A DNA stretch of 64,000 nt, from NCBI GenBank assembly GCA_963798195.1, contig CAWCSF010000004.1, forward strand, positions 197,638 through 261,637, in the 5' to 3' direction. This document shows positions 43,304 to 51,463 of this stretch, one piece after another. This DNA comes from CAVSRC01 sp963798195. GTDB taxonomy: Bacteria; Pseudomonadota; Alphaproteobacteria; Rhizobiales; Kaistiaceae. Both the position numbers and the translations under genes were made by a program. Under the pieces are notes generated by a model, which was not told the DNA's origin, made no database searches, and saw only the letters and a list, made by a program, of their open reading frames with translations. The stretch's first letter is position 1. Every line of letters begins with the position of its first letter.

Positions 43304-44041
43304 ATGCCGCGCTACAAGCTCACCATCGAATATGACGGCGGTCCTTATGTCGGCTGGCAGCGTCAGGAGAACGGCCGCTCGGTGCAGCAGGCGATTGAGC
43401 AGGCCATCGCCGCCTTCAGCAGTGAGACTGTCGTGGTCAAGGGCGCCGGGCGCACGGACTCCGGCGTCCATGCCATCGGGCAGGTCGCCCACATCGACCT
43501 CGTCCGCGATTGGCCGGCAGATACCGTGCGCGATGCCGTCAACGCACATCTTCGGCAGGAGACCGTCGCCATCGTAACGGCCGAACGCGCCGCGCCGGAT
43601 TTCGACGCGCGCTTCTCTGCGGTAAAGCGGCATTACCTCTATCGCATCCTCGACCGGCGCGCGCCGGCCGTGCTCGATCGCGGCCGGGTCTGGTGGCTCG
43701 CTCAGCCGCTCGATCACGAGGCCATGCACGCAGCCGCGCAGGCGTTGGTCGGCAAGCACGATTTCACCACCTTCCGCTCGTCCGAGTGTCAGGCGAAATC
43801 GCCGGTCAAGACGCTCGACCGCCTCGATGTGTCGCGCGCGGGAGACGAGGTCGTGGTCCGGGCCACGGCGCGGTCCTTCCTGCACAATCAGGTGCGCTCG
43901 ATGGTCGGCACGCTGAAGAAGGTCGGAGACGGCAAGTGGCCGGTCGCCGCCGTCGGGCAGGCGTTGGAAGCCGTGGACCGGGCGCGCTCGGGGCCGGTCG
44001 CGCCACCGGAAGGTCTGTATCTCGTGGCGGTGGATTACTAG
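43304..44041 (+). CDS. truA: tRNA pseudouridine synthase A
   Basis: A 245-residue TruA modifying positions 38-40 of tRNAs. The catalytic Asp is in AGRTDSGVHAIGQVAH near residues 49-64; the opening RYKLTIEYDGGPYVGWQRQ and the RSFLHNQVRSMVGTLKKVG segment are typical. It immediately follows fmt and overlaps the end of the convergent membrane-protein gene by four bases. Confidence 0.95.
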   Translation: MPRYKLTIEYDGGPYVGWQRQENGRSVQQAIEQAIAAFSSETVVVKGAGRTDSGVHAIGQVAHIDLVRDWPADTVRDAVNAHLRQETVAIVTAERAAPDFDARFSAVKRHYLYRILDRRAPAVLDRGRVWWLAQPLDHEAMHAAAQALVGKHDFTTFRSSECQAKSPVKTLDRLDVSRAGDEVVVRATARSFLHNQVRSMVGTLKKVGDGKWPVAAVGQALEAVDRARSGPVAPPEGLYLVAVDY

Positions 44042-44637
44042 CTTCCGCCGTCCATGCCGAACACACGGCTGACGATCATCACGATCGCAAGGCTGACGAG
44101 GAAATCCAGCGCCACCAGGCCGATGGCGACATCGACGCCCACCTGAAGCGTGCGTCGGGCGATGAGGTAGCTCATGCGCAGCACGACGGCGAGCGCCGCG
44201 ACCGATGGCAGGAACAGTAGTTCCGGGCTCATCATGTCGAAATAGTCGAGGAGCCCGATAGCCGCGAATGGCACGATCATCAGAACCGTCGCCCAGTTGC
44301 GCGCGACGATATAGGCAGGATAGCCCCGGCGTAGGCCGATGAACCCGGCCAGGACGCCCAGAAGGATCGGCAACGTCACCCAGTCGAGGCACAGCGTCAC
44401 CGCTTTTCCGAACCAGAAGGCGGTGTCGCTGAAGGCATCGTCGGGAACCGAATCCGAGAGGATGTCGTGGCGGTCCGCCAGCGCCGTCACGGCGTAGAAC
44501 GGCGCCACGAGAATGATCGCCCGGAACGAGCGCCAGAAGCCGTCGGCGGTCACATCGAAGAAGCGCAACGCATCCGGCTTGTCGAGGAACAGTCGCCACG
44601 CGCCGGTCAGCGATCGCTCGATCTCGGCGCGATCCAT
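44038..44637 (-). CDS. Multi-pass inner-membrane protein of unknown function
   Basis: A 199-residue membrane protein with about five hydrophobic segments (around residues 38-55, 82-100, 112-130, 137-152 and 170-192). No catalytic motif is recognised. It is the partner of dapE: the dapE stop and this start share one base, so they are translated together. I recall similar proteins beside dapE and truA in Hyphomicrobiales, always unnamed. A supporting role in the envelope is only a guess. Confidence 0.75.
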   Translation of the reverse strand: MDRAEIERSLTGAWRLFLDKPDALRFFDVTADGFWRSFRAIILVAPFYAVTALADRHDILSDSVPDDAFSDTAFWFGKAVTLCLDWVTLPILLGVLAGFIGLRRGYPAYIVARNWATVLMIVPFAAIGLLDYFDMMSPELLFLPSVAALAVVLRMSYLIARRTLQVGVDVAIGLVALDFLVSLAIVMIVSRVFGMDGGS

Positions 44638-45806
44638 CAGGCGGCCCTGCGCACAGCGAAGAACTTGTCGAGAAAGGCGCGGTAGATCGCAGTTAGCCCG
44701 GTAAGGTCTGCGAGTGGAACGCGCTCGTCCACCTGATGCATGGTGTCGCCGACCAGGCCGAACTCGACCACCGGACAGATGCCGCCGAAGAAGCGCGCGT
44801 CGGATGTGCCGCCGCCGGTCGAAGCTTCCGGCGTCAGCCCGGCCTGTTCGCGGATTGCCCCGGATAACGTCTCCACCAGCGGGCCGGCCTTGGTCAGGTA
44901 GCCCTCGCTGGTCCTCACCACCCTGATGTCATGCCGCGCCCCTTCTGCTGCCGCGGTAATCTCGGCGACGAGGAAGGCGCGCAGCGTTTCCGGTGTCCAT
45001 GTGTCGTTGAAGCGCACATTGAAGTTCGCGTGGGCCTCCGCGGGAATGACGTTGAAGGCCGGATTGCCGACATCGACGCTCGTCACTTCGAGGTTCGAGG
45101 GCTGGAAGTCCGGCGTGCCCTCGTCAAGCTTGAGGGTCGTGAGGCGCGTGAGGATTCGGGCCAGCGCCGGGATCGGGTTCTCGGCCAGATGCGGATAGGC
45201 GACATGCCCCTGCTTGCCGTGAACCGTGATGATCGCCGACAGGGCCCCCCGCCGTCCGATCTTGATCGTGTCGCCAAGCCGCGCGCGCGAGGTCGGCTCG
45301 CCGACGATTGCTGCGTCGAACTGCTGGCCGCGTTCGATCGCCCAGTCGAGGAGCTTGACCGTGCCGTTGACCGATGGGCCTTCCTCGTCGCCGGTGATGA
45401 GCAGGGACAGGGTGCCTTTCCCGAGGCTGCCCTCCGCTACTCTGCCGAGCGCAGCGGCCATGAAACACGCGATGCCGCCCTTCATGTCCTGGGCGCCGCG
45501 CCCATAGAGCAGGCCGTCAGCGATTTCTGCCGCGAACGGCGGATGCGACCAGCGCGTCTCGTCGCCTGCCGGCACGACATCCGTGTGCCCTGCGAAGACC
45601 AGATGCGGTGCACCGCTGCCGATCGAGGCGAACAGGTTCTCGACGTCCGGCGTGCCCGGCTCCGAAAACGTCATCCTTTCGACGGTGAACCCGGCCTCCG
45701 AGAGGACCTTGGCCATCCACGTCAGCGCGCCGCCTTCGGCCGGCGTCACCGAACGGCATGCGATCAGCGCCTTCAGGAAGGCGGCCGGGTCGATGGGCTT
45801 TGTCAT
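44637..45806 (-). CDS. dapE: Succinyl-diaminopimelate desuccinylase
   Basis: A 389-residue M20 metallopeptidase of the lysine/diaminopimelate pathway. Metal-site motifs: FAGHTDVVPAGDE near residue 70, YGRGAQDMKGGIACFM near 100 with the bridging Asp, GDEEGPSVNGT near 134 with catalytic Glu, and a C-terminal His region (GLVGDTMHQVDERVPL). DapD, one step upstream in the pathway, is encoded nearby on the same strand with two DUF805 genes between. Confidence 0.94.
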   Translation of the reverse strand: MTKPIDPAAFLKALIACRSVTPAEGGALTWMAKVLSEAGFTVERMTFSEPGTPDVENLFASIGSGAPHLVFAGHTDVVPAGDETRWSHPPFAAEIADGLLYGRGAQDMKGGIACFMAAALGRVAEGSLGKGTLSLLITGDEEGPSVNGTVKLLDWAIERGQQFDAAIVGEPTSRARLGDTIKIGRRGALSAIITVHGKQGHVAYPHLAENPIPALARILTRLTTLKLDEGTPDFQPSNLEVTSVDVGNPAFNVIPAEAHANFNVRFNDTWTPETLRAFLVAEITAAAEGARHDIRVVRTSEGYLTKAGPLVETLSGAIREQAGLTPEASTGGGTSDARFFGGICPVVEFGLVGDTMHQVDERVPLADLTGLTAIYRAFLDKFFAVRRAA

Positions 45807-45865
45807 GGATCGGTGACCGGGAGCAAGGGCGAGAGGGGCGGTTTAGCGAGGCTTCCGCCTGCCCG

Positions 45866-46237
45866 TCAATCGGGGCCGAAACGCGGCGCGGGGCCGTAGA
45901 GGTTCGGCCCTGCATTGCCGGGCATCAACATCAGGGCCACAAGCCATAACAGCCCAAAGATCGGAACGACCAGCAGCAATATGAAGGACCCGGGCAAAGC
46001 GAGGTCATGACAGCGCTTCGCCGCCAGCACCAGGAACGCGGCGCTGGAGGGTATCCCGAGGATGACTATGATGATCGGGCCGATAACTTCAAAATCGGTG
46101 TGAGCGAGCAGGTAGAAAAGCAGCGCGCCATTGCAGCAGTAGATGAAAGCGGCGCCCAGAATGTATTCCATGCGCCCGATGCGGCCGCTGGCGCGAAAGA
46201 AGAAGCGGAGCATGTCCGCGGCACTGACCGGATGCAT
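45866..46237 (-). CDS. DUF805 membrane protein
   Basis: A 123-residue protein of the DUF805 family, with the typical start FFRASGRIGRMEYILGAAFIY and four hydrophobic segments (near residues 20-40, 46-63, 70-80 and 90-110), and RCHDLALPG in the loop. Family members are small integral membrane proteins without known function. The ATG at 46237 is preferred over 46258. A second DUF805 gene lies just upstream on the same strand, a tandem arrangement that suggests duplication. Confidence 0.8.
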   Translation of the reverse strand: MHPVSAADMLRFFFRASGRIGRMEYILGAAFIYCCNGALLFYLLAHTDFEVIGPIIIVILGIPSSAAFLVLAAKRCHDLALPGSFILLLVVPIFGLLWLVALMLMPGNAGPNLYGPAPRFGPD

Positions 46238-46297
46238 GAGAATTTGTACCCTACCCACACATCCGGGTCGAACGCCTCGGGATCTGCGGTCTCGGCC

Positions 46298-46747
46298 TTA
46301 TGCCGCTACCGGGTCCGGTCCGTATTGATTGTCGCCCACCGTGCCCCGCTTGATGCCGAGCTGGTAGAGGGCCCAGAGTCCGATGATGGCCATCACAACT
46401 CCTAAAATCGTGGCGAGTATGTTCGGTTGTTCCGGCGTGCCGGTCAGTCCGATCAGGGCGATGAGGCTGTAGAGGATGTTGAGGCCAACAAGGATCGCCG
46501 CATAGTTCGCCGGCTTGTCGTCATCCTGAAAGCGCTTCACCATCAGGCAATAGCTGGGATAGGCCAGAACCAGTTGGGCGATGAACGTGAGAAGGCGCGT
46601 CGCAAAACTGGTGAACCCAAAGATGGCGCCGACCAGCAAGGCAAAGACAATGCTCACCACGACCAGGCCCAGCACGCCAAGCCAGAAAGATCGGCGGCCG
46701 ATCCGTCCGGCCGTGGTCAAATAAAGATGATTGATGTCGATATTCAT
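46298..46747 (-). CDS. DUF805 membrane protein, second copy
   Basis: A 149-residue DUF805 protein with TTAGRIGRRSFWLGVLGLVVVS near residues 12-33, four hydrophobic stretches and the loop motif VKRFQDDDKPANY instead of the usual RCHD. It resembles the neighbour only in fold-level features, so the duplication is old. The ATG at 46747 fits the usual short N terminus. It lies 61 bases from the next gene and 75 bases from dapD. Confidence 0.78.
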   Translation of the reverse strand: MNIDINHLYLTTAGRIGRRSFWLGVLGLVVVSIVFALLVGAIFGFTSFATRLLTFIAQLVLAYPSYCLMVKRFQDDDKPANYAAILVGLNILYSLIALIGLTGTPEQPNILATILGVVMAIIGLWALYQLGIKRGTVGDNQYGPDPVAA

Positions 46748-46820
46748 TGCAGGCGCCCCCCGTGTCAAAGATTCGCGTCGCGGAGGATAGCGCAAGGTTC
46801 GCTAATGTGAAAATCGCGCC

Positions 46821-47672
46821 TCAGTCGCGCAGCAACTCGTTCACCGAGGTCTTGGAGCGGGTTCTTTCGTCCACCTTCTTTACGATCACGGCGCAGTAGA
46901 GCGAAGGGCCGGGCTCGTTATTCGGAAACGGCTTGCCTGGCATCGTTCCCGACACGACGACGGAATAGGGCGGCACCTTGCCCATGTGGATCTCGCCGGT
47001 GGCGCGGTCGACGATCTTGGTGGAAGCGCCGAGGTATACGCCCATCGACAGCACCGAACCCTCGCCGACCATGACGCCCTCCGCTACCTCGGCGCGGGCG
47101 CCGATGAAGCAGTTGTCCTCGATGATCACCGGCCCGGCCTGAACCGGCTCCAGCACGCCGCCGATTCCGGCGCCTCCGGAGATATGCACGTTCTTGCCGA
47201 TCTGCGCGCACGACCCGACCGTCGCCCACGTGTCGATCATCGTGCCGGAACCGATATAGGCCCCGAGGTTGACGAAGGACGGCATCAGCACCACGCCCGG
47301 CGCGATATAGGCCGAGCGCCGCACGATGCAGTTCGGCACTGCGCGGAAGCCGGCTTTGGTGAAATCGACGCCGCTCCAGCCATTGAACTTCGACGGCACC
47401 TTGTCCCACCAGCCGCTGCCGTCCGGCCCGCCCGGGATCATTTCCATCGGGTTGAGACGGAAGGACAGAAGCACCGCCTTCTTGAGCCACTGGTTGACCG
47501 TCCACACGCCGCCGTTCTTCTCGGCGACGCGGACTTCGCCGCGGTCCAGCATGGCGAGCGCCCGGTCCACTGCGTCGCGGACCGCGCCGGTCGTGTCCGG
47601 CGTGAGCTTGTCGCGGGTCTCGTACGCGGCGTCGATGGTCGCCTGGAGGTCGGCGTTGTCCGGCTTTGTCAT
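46821..47672 (-). CDS. dapD: Tetrahydrodipicolinate N-succinyltransferase
   Basis: A 283-residue left-handed beta-helix acyltransferase of the lysine/diaminopimelate pathway, giving the substrate chain that DapE later desuccinylates. Hexapeptide repeats run from about residue 110 to 240, for example VVLMPSFVNLGAYIGSGTMIDTWATVGSCAQIGKNVHISGG and VIIEDNCFIGARAEVAEGV. The active-site text GGVLEPVQAGP is intact. Length is normal. Confidence 0.95.
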   Translation of the reverse strand: MTKPDNADLQATIDAAYETRDKLTPDTTGAVRDAVDRALAMLDRGEVRVAEKNGGVWTVNQWLKKAVLLSFRLNPMEMIPGGPDGSGWWDKVPSKFNGWSGVDFTKAGFRAVPNCIVRRSAYIAPGVVLMPSFVNLGAYIGSGTMIDTWATVGSCAQIGKNVHISGGAGIGGVLEPVQAGPVIIEDNCFIGARAEVAEGVMVGEGSVLSMGVYLGASTKIVDRATGEIHMGKVPPYSVVVSGTMPGKPFPNNEPGPSLYCAVIVKKVDERTRSKTSVNELLRD

Positions 47673-47729
47673 GATGGCTCCGACGGGGCGGGGTGCAGGC
47701 GCGCGACCATAATTGCGACCCTTCGGAAG

Positions 47730-49040
47730 TCAACGCTCCGTGGCATTTCCCGGCGGCGGAATGACCAGCACCTTGTCGATCCGGCGCTCGTCCATGTCGA
47801 CGACCTCCAGCACCATGTCGTCCGCCTCGACCCGGTCGCCGACCTGCGGCAGGTGTCCGAGGCGGTTGATCACGTAGCCGGCCAGCGTCTCGAAATCGGC
47901 GTCGCCGCGCAGGCCATGCCGTCCGGCCACCTCCTCGAACTCGTCGATCGGCAGCTTGCCGTCGATCAGCAGCGACCCGTCCGGCCGTTTCACCACCGCC
48001 CTGTCGGGCGGCTCGCCGAGCTCCGGCAATTCGCCGGCGATGCTTTCCAGGATGTCCGTCGCTGAGACCACGCCCTCCGTCACGCCGTATTCGTCAACGA
48101 CGACGGCTATCCGTGCCCGCGCGTTGCGGAACACCTCGATCAGGCGCAGCACCGCCATGCGCTCGGGCACGAACGGGACGGGCTTCATCAGTCCGCCGAT
48201 GTCGACGGCGCTGTCCGCAAGCGCTGCGGCGAGCAGGTCGCGCGTGTTGACCAGGCCCACAGGGGCGTCGATGGAGCCGTCGCAGACGACGAGCTGCGTA
48301 TGCCGGCTTGCCGCGACCGCCGCCGTCAGCGCCGCGCGATCGGCGGCCCGATCGATCCACGCGACGTCGGCGCGCGGCGTCATGATGGCGCGGACCGAGC
48401 GGTCGGCGAGCCGAAGCACGCCATTGATCATGCGCCGCTCCTCGGGCGCAAAAATTCCCGACCGCGTGCCTTCCGCGATCAGCGACTTGACCTCGTCCTC
48501 GGTCACGGTGCTCTCGCGCGCCGTGGTGACCCGCAGCAGGCGCAGGATCGCCTCGGTCGAATGGCGCAGCAGCCACACCGCCGGCGCCGCCACGCGTGAG
48601 AGCACCTGCATCGGCCGTGCGATCAGTGCCGCAAAACGTTCCGGGTGGGTCAGCGCGATCCGCTTCGGCACCAGTTCGCCGACGATCAACGACAGGTAGG
48701 TGACCAGCGCCACGACGATCGCCAGCGCGACCGCTTCGCCGTGGGGCGCGATCGCCGGGATGCGGTCCAGCAGCGCGCCCAGGGGCTCGGCGACGGTGGC
48801 TCCGCTGAAGGCGCCGGCGACGATGCCGACGAGCGTGATGCCGATCTGCACTGTCGCCAGGAAGCGGCTCGGGTCGGCAAGCAATGCCAGCGCGGCGCGG
48901 GCGCCCTTGTCGCCATGCTTGGCCATGCTCTCCAGCCGCGTCCGGCGCGCGGAGACGATCGCCATCTCCGACAGGGCCAGCAACCCGTTCAGCACGATCA
49001 GCAGGACGACGATGGCGATAGCTGCAAGCGGCATCGTCAC
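47730..49040 (-). CDS. CorC/HlyC-type transporter, CNNM plus CBS domains
   Basis: A 436-residue inner-membrane protein: CNNM (DUF21) domain with four membrane segments in residues 1-190 (start IAIVVLLIVLNGLLALSEMAIVSARRTRLE), a CBS pair in about 205-340, and a CorC_HlyC domain at the C terminus (ADFETLAGYVINRLGHLPQVGD). The family moves Mg2+ or Co2+ or regulates it. It lies in the dapD-HAD-argB stretch and is on the same strand, but with gaps of 57 and 34 bases, so it may have its own promoter. Confidence 0.88.
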   Translation of the reverse strand: MTMPLAAIAIVVLLIVLNGLLALSEMAIVSARRTRLESMAKHGDKGARAALALLADPSRFLATVQIGITLVGIVAGAFSGATVAEPLGALLDRIPAIAPHGEAVALAIVVALVTYLSLIVGELVPKRIALTHPERFAALIARPMQVLSRVAAPAVWLLRHSTEAILRLLRVTTARESTVTEDEVKSLIAEGTRSGIFAPEERRMINGVLRLADRSVRAIMTPRADVAWIDRAADRAALTAAVAASRHTQLVVCDGSIDAPVGLVNTRDLLAAALADSAVDIGGLMKPVPFVPERMAVLRLIEVFRNARARIAVVVDEYGVTEGVVSATDILESIAGELPELGEPPDRAVVKRPDGSLLIDGKLPIDEFEEVAGRHGLRGDADFETLAGYVINRLGHLPQVGDRVEADDMVLEVVDMDERRIDKVLVIPPPGNATER

Positions 49041-49074
49041 GCTCGGGTTGGGGCCGCAGAGCGCGGCCTCGGCA

Positions 49075-49818
49075 CTATGCCCGCAATGGCCGGGCCGCGA
49101 GAACCGCCTCGAGGAAGCCGGCGAGATCGTCCGCGACGAATTCGACGTGGGGCGCGTCGCGGCCTTCCAGCTCCCAGTCCTCGGTCAGCACTTCGCGCGT
49201 CCCGTGCGGTACTACCAGCACGGTCGCCATGCCGAGTTCCTTCGGCACCTCCAGATTGCGCGCCAGGTCTTCGAACATCGCCGCCCGTTTCGGATCGACC
49301 CCCGTCACACGCAGGAAGCGGTCGTAGGTCTCGCGGTTGGGCTTGGGCAGCAGTTCGGAGCTGACGATGTCGAAGATTTCCTCGAAGTGGTCAGGGATGC
49401 CGAGCTGCGCGGCAACCTTCTCGGCGTGGCTGCGCGAACCGTTGGTCAGGATGAACTTGCGGCCGGGCAGGGCGTCGATCGCCCGCGCAAGCCGCGGGTC
49501 CGGCCGCACAACCGAATGGTCGATGTCGTGCACGTATTCCAGGAAGTCGTCCGGCTTTATGCCGTGCTCCTCCATCAGGCCGCGCAGCGTGGTTCCGTAG
49601 CGACGGTAATAGTCCTTCTGCACCTTTTGCGCTTCGTCGGTCCCCATCTTGAGCAAGCGTCCGACATAGGCATGGATGCGCCGGTCGATCTGCTCGAAGA
49701 GCTTCACGTGCCGCGGATAAAGCGTGTTGTCGAGGTCGAAGACCCAGGCGTCGACGCCCGCGAACCGTTTCAGGTCGGTTTCGCCCGGGGCCAATGGCGC
49801 GGCTGGGGAAGGCTTCAT
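49075..49818 (-). CDS. HAD-family pyrimidine 5'-nucleotidase
   Basis: A 247-residue HAD hydrolase: motif I VFDLDNTLYP near residue 26, motif II ILTNGS near 115, motif III KPNRETYDRF near 155, and motif IV FEDLARNLEV near 180. The group in Hyphomicrobiales is usually called pyrimidine 5'-nucleotidase and sits beside argB. The start overlaps the argB stop as ATGA, so it is translated from the argB mRNA. The exact substrate is not known from sequence. Confidence 0.87.
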   Translation of the reverse strand: MKPSPAAPLAPGETDLKRFAGVDAWVFDLDNTLYPRHVKLFEQIDRRIHAYVGRLLKMGTDEAQKVQKDYYRRYGTTLRGLMEEHGIKPDDFLEYVHDIDHSVVRPDPRLARAIDALPGRKFILTNGSRSHAEKVAAQLGIPDHFEEIFDIVSSELLPKPNRETYDRFLRVTGVDPKRAAMFEDLARNLEVPKELGMATVLVVPHGTREVLTEDWELEGRDAPHVEFVADDLAGFLEAVLAARPLRA

Positions 49819-50721
49819 TGCCGGATCAGCGTACCGGCGCCGTGATCGGTGTAGAGCTCCAGCAGCACCGCGTGCGGCGTCTTGCCGTTGAGGATCACGA
49901 CGCCCTCGACACCGCGCTCCAGCGCTTCGATGCAGGTCTCGACCTTGGGGATCATGCCGCCGGTGATCGTGCCGTCGGCGATCAGCGCGCGCACCTCGGC
50001 GACGGTGAGCTCCTTGATCAGGTTGCCGGCCTTGTCGAGCACGCCCGGCACGTCGGTGAGGAAGAGCAGGCGCGTCGCGTTGAGCGCGCCCGCTATCGCG
50101 CCGGCGAAGGTGTCGGCGTTGACGTTGTAGGTCTCGCCGTCGACGCCCGGCGCCACCGGCGCGATCACCGGGATCAGCTCGGCGCCGAGTACCATGTCGA
50201 TCACCGCGCGGTTGACCTTCTTCGGTTCGCCGACGAAGCCGAGATCGACCACCCGCTCGATGTTGGAATCGGGGTCGATCTCCGTCCGCGTCACCTTCTC
50301 GGCAAAGACCATGTTGCCGTCCTTGCCGGACAGGCCGACCGCTTTGCCGCCCTCGGCGTTGATCGCCATCACGATCTCTTTGTTGATCGAGCCGGCGAGC
50401 ACCATCTCGACCACCTCGACCGTGCGCTTGTCGGTGACCCTGAGGCCCGACCGGAACTCGGACTGGATGTCGAGCTTCTTCAGCATTTCGCCGATCTGTG
50501 GCCCGCCGCCATGCACGACCACCGGCCGCGCGCCGGAGGTCTCCAGCAGCGTGATGTCGCGCGCGAAGGCCTTGCCGAGATCTGGCGTCGCCCATGGCAT
50601 GGCCGCCGTATTTCACGACGATCACCTTGCCGTCATAGGCCAGCATGTAGGGCAGGGCCGCCGAAATCAGCCGCGCCCGGGCGATCGCTTCGGTGGTTTC
50701 CTGCTCGGCGGTCTTGTTCAT
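49815..50721 (-). pseudogene. argB: Acetylglutamate kinase, single-base frameshift near 50585
   Basis: Encodes ArgB, second step of arginine synthesis. The N-terminal 44 residues (MNKTAEQETTEAIARA to VVKYGGHAMGD) and the remainder (PDLGKAFARDITLLETSGA onwards) are in two frames. Family proteins read KYGGHAMGDPxLGKAF, so the join is obvious and one base is extra near 50585. The span is 907 bases, one more than a multiple of three. Everything else is intact: VVHGGGPQIGEMLKK, NVNADTFAGAIAGAL and GGMIPKVETCIEAL. A sequencing error is likely, since loss would make an arginine auxotroph. Confidence 0.85.
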
Positions 50722-50777
50722 GGGCGGCGATCCTGTTTCGGGGCGGTCTATACCGGGTTTGCGACAGGCGGACAAAC

Positions 50778-51426
50778 CTAGGCCAGCAGGCGCGTGATCT
50801 CCGCCCGCAGCACGTCGATCCCGGCGCCGGTTTCCGACGACGTCGCCAGCACCTCGGGGTGGGCGGCGGGCCGCTTGGCGAGGCGGCCGGCCGTTTCCCC
50901 GATAACGCGCTCCAGTTCAGCCGGCTTGACCTTGTCGCATTTGGTCAGCACCACCTGGTACGACACCGCCGCCCTGTCCAGCGTGCCCAGCGCCTCCTCG
51001 TCCGGCGCCTTGAGGCCGTGGCGCCCGTCGATGAGCAGGTAGACGCGGCGCAGGTTCGCGCGTCCGCGGAGGTAGGCGAACACGGTCTCGGTCCAGGCCG
51101 CCACTTCCGTCTTCGGAGCGCGGGCATAGCCGTAGCCCGGCATGTCCATGATCGCGATGCCGGCATCGGCGTGAAACAGGTTGAGTTCGCGCGTGCGGCC
51201 CGGCGTGTTGGAGGTTCGCGCCAGCGCCTTCTGGCCGACCAGCGCGTTGATCAGCGACGACTTGCCGACATTGGAACGGCCGGCAAAGGCAATCTCGATC
51301 CCGTCCGGCGGGGGCAGCGCCGTTGACCGAGCCGGTCCCATGGACGAAGCGCCACGGCCGGGCGAAGAGCAGCCGGCCTGCCTCGATCTGGCGGGCGCGT
51401 TCGATTGCTTCTTCGGTTGCGCTCAT
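50778..51426 (-). pseudogene. ysxC: Ribosome biogenesis GTPase YsxC/EngB, single-base frameshift near 51320
   Basis: Encodes the essential GTPase needed for 50S subunit assembly. The first 35 residues (MSATEEAIERARQIEAGRLL to FVHGTGSVN) are in one frame and the rest (ALPPPDGIEIAFAGRSNVGKSSL with Walker A, then DMPGYGYARAP, TKCDKVK) in another. Removing one G from the minus-strand text near 51320 restores VN-ALPPPDGIEI. The span is 649 bases, one over a multiple of three. Since the protein is essential in most bacteria, an error in the sequence is the favoured explanation. Confidence 0.85.
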
Positions 51427-51463
51427 GCGCGATCGCCTTGGGGCAGGGCGGCCGTGAGGCCGC

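Noticed and set aside
49794..51326. A 510-codon plus-strand frame opposite argB and ysxC
   Set aside because: Antisense to two conserved enzymes; no homology or ribosome-binding site.
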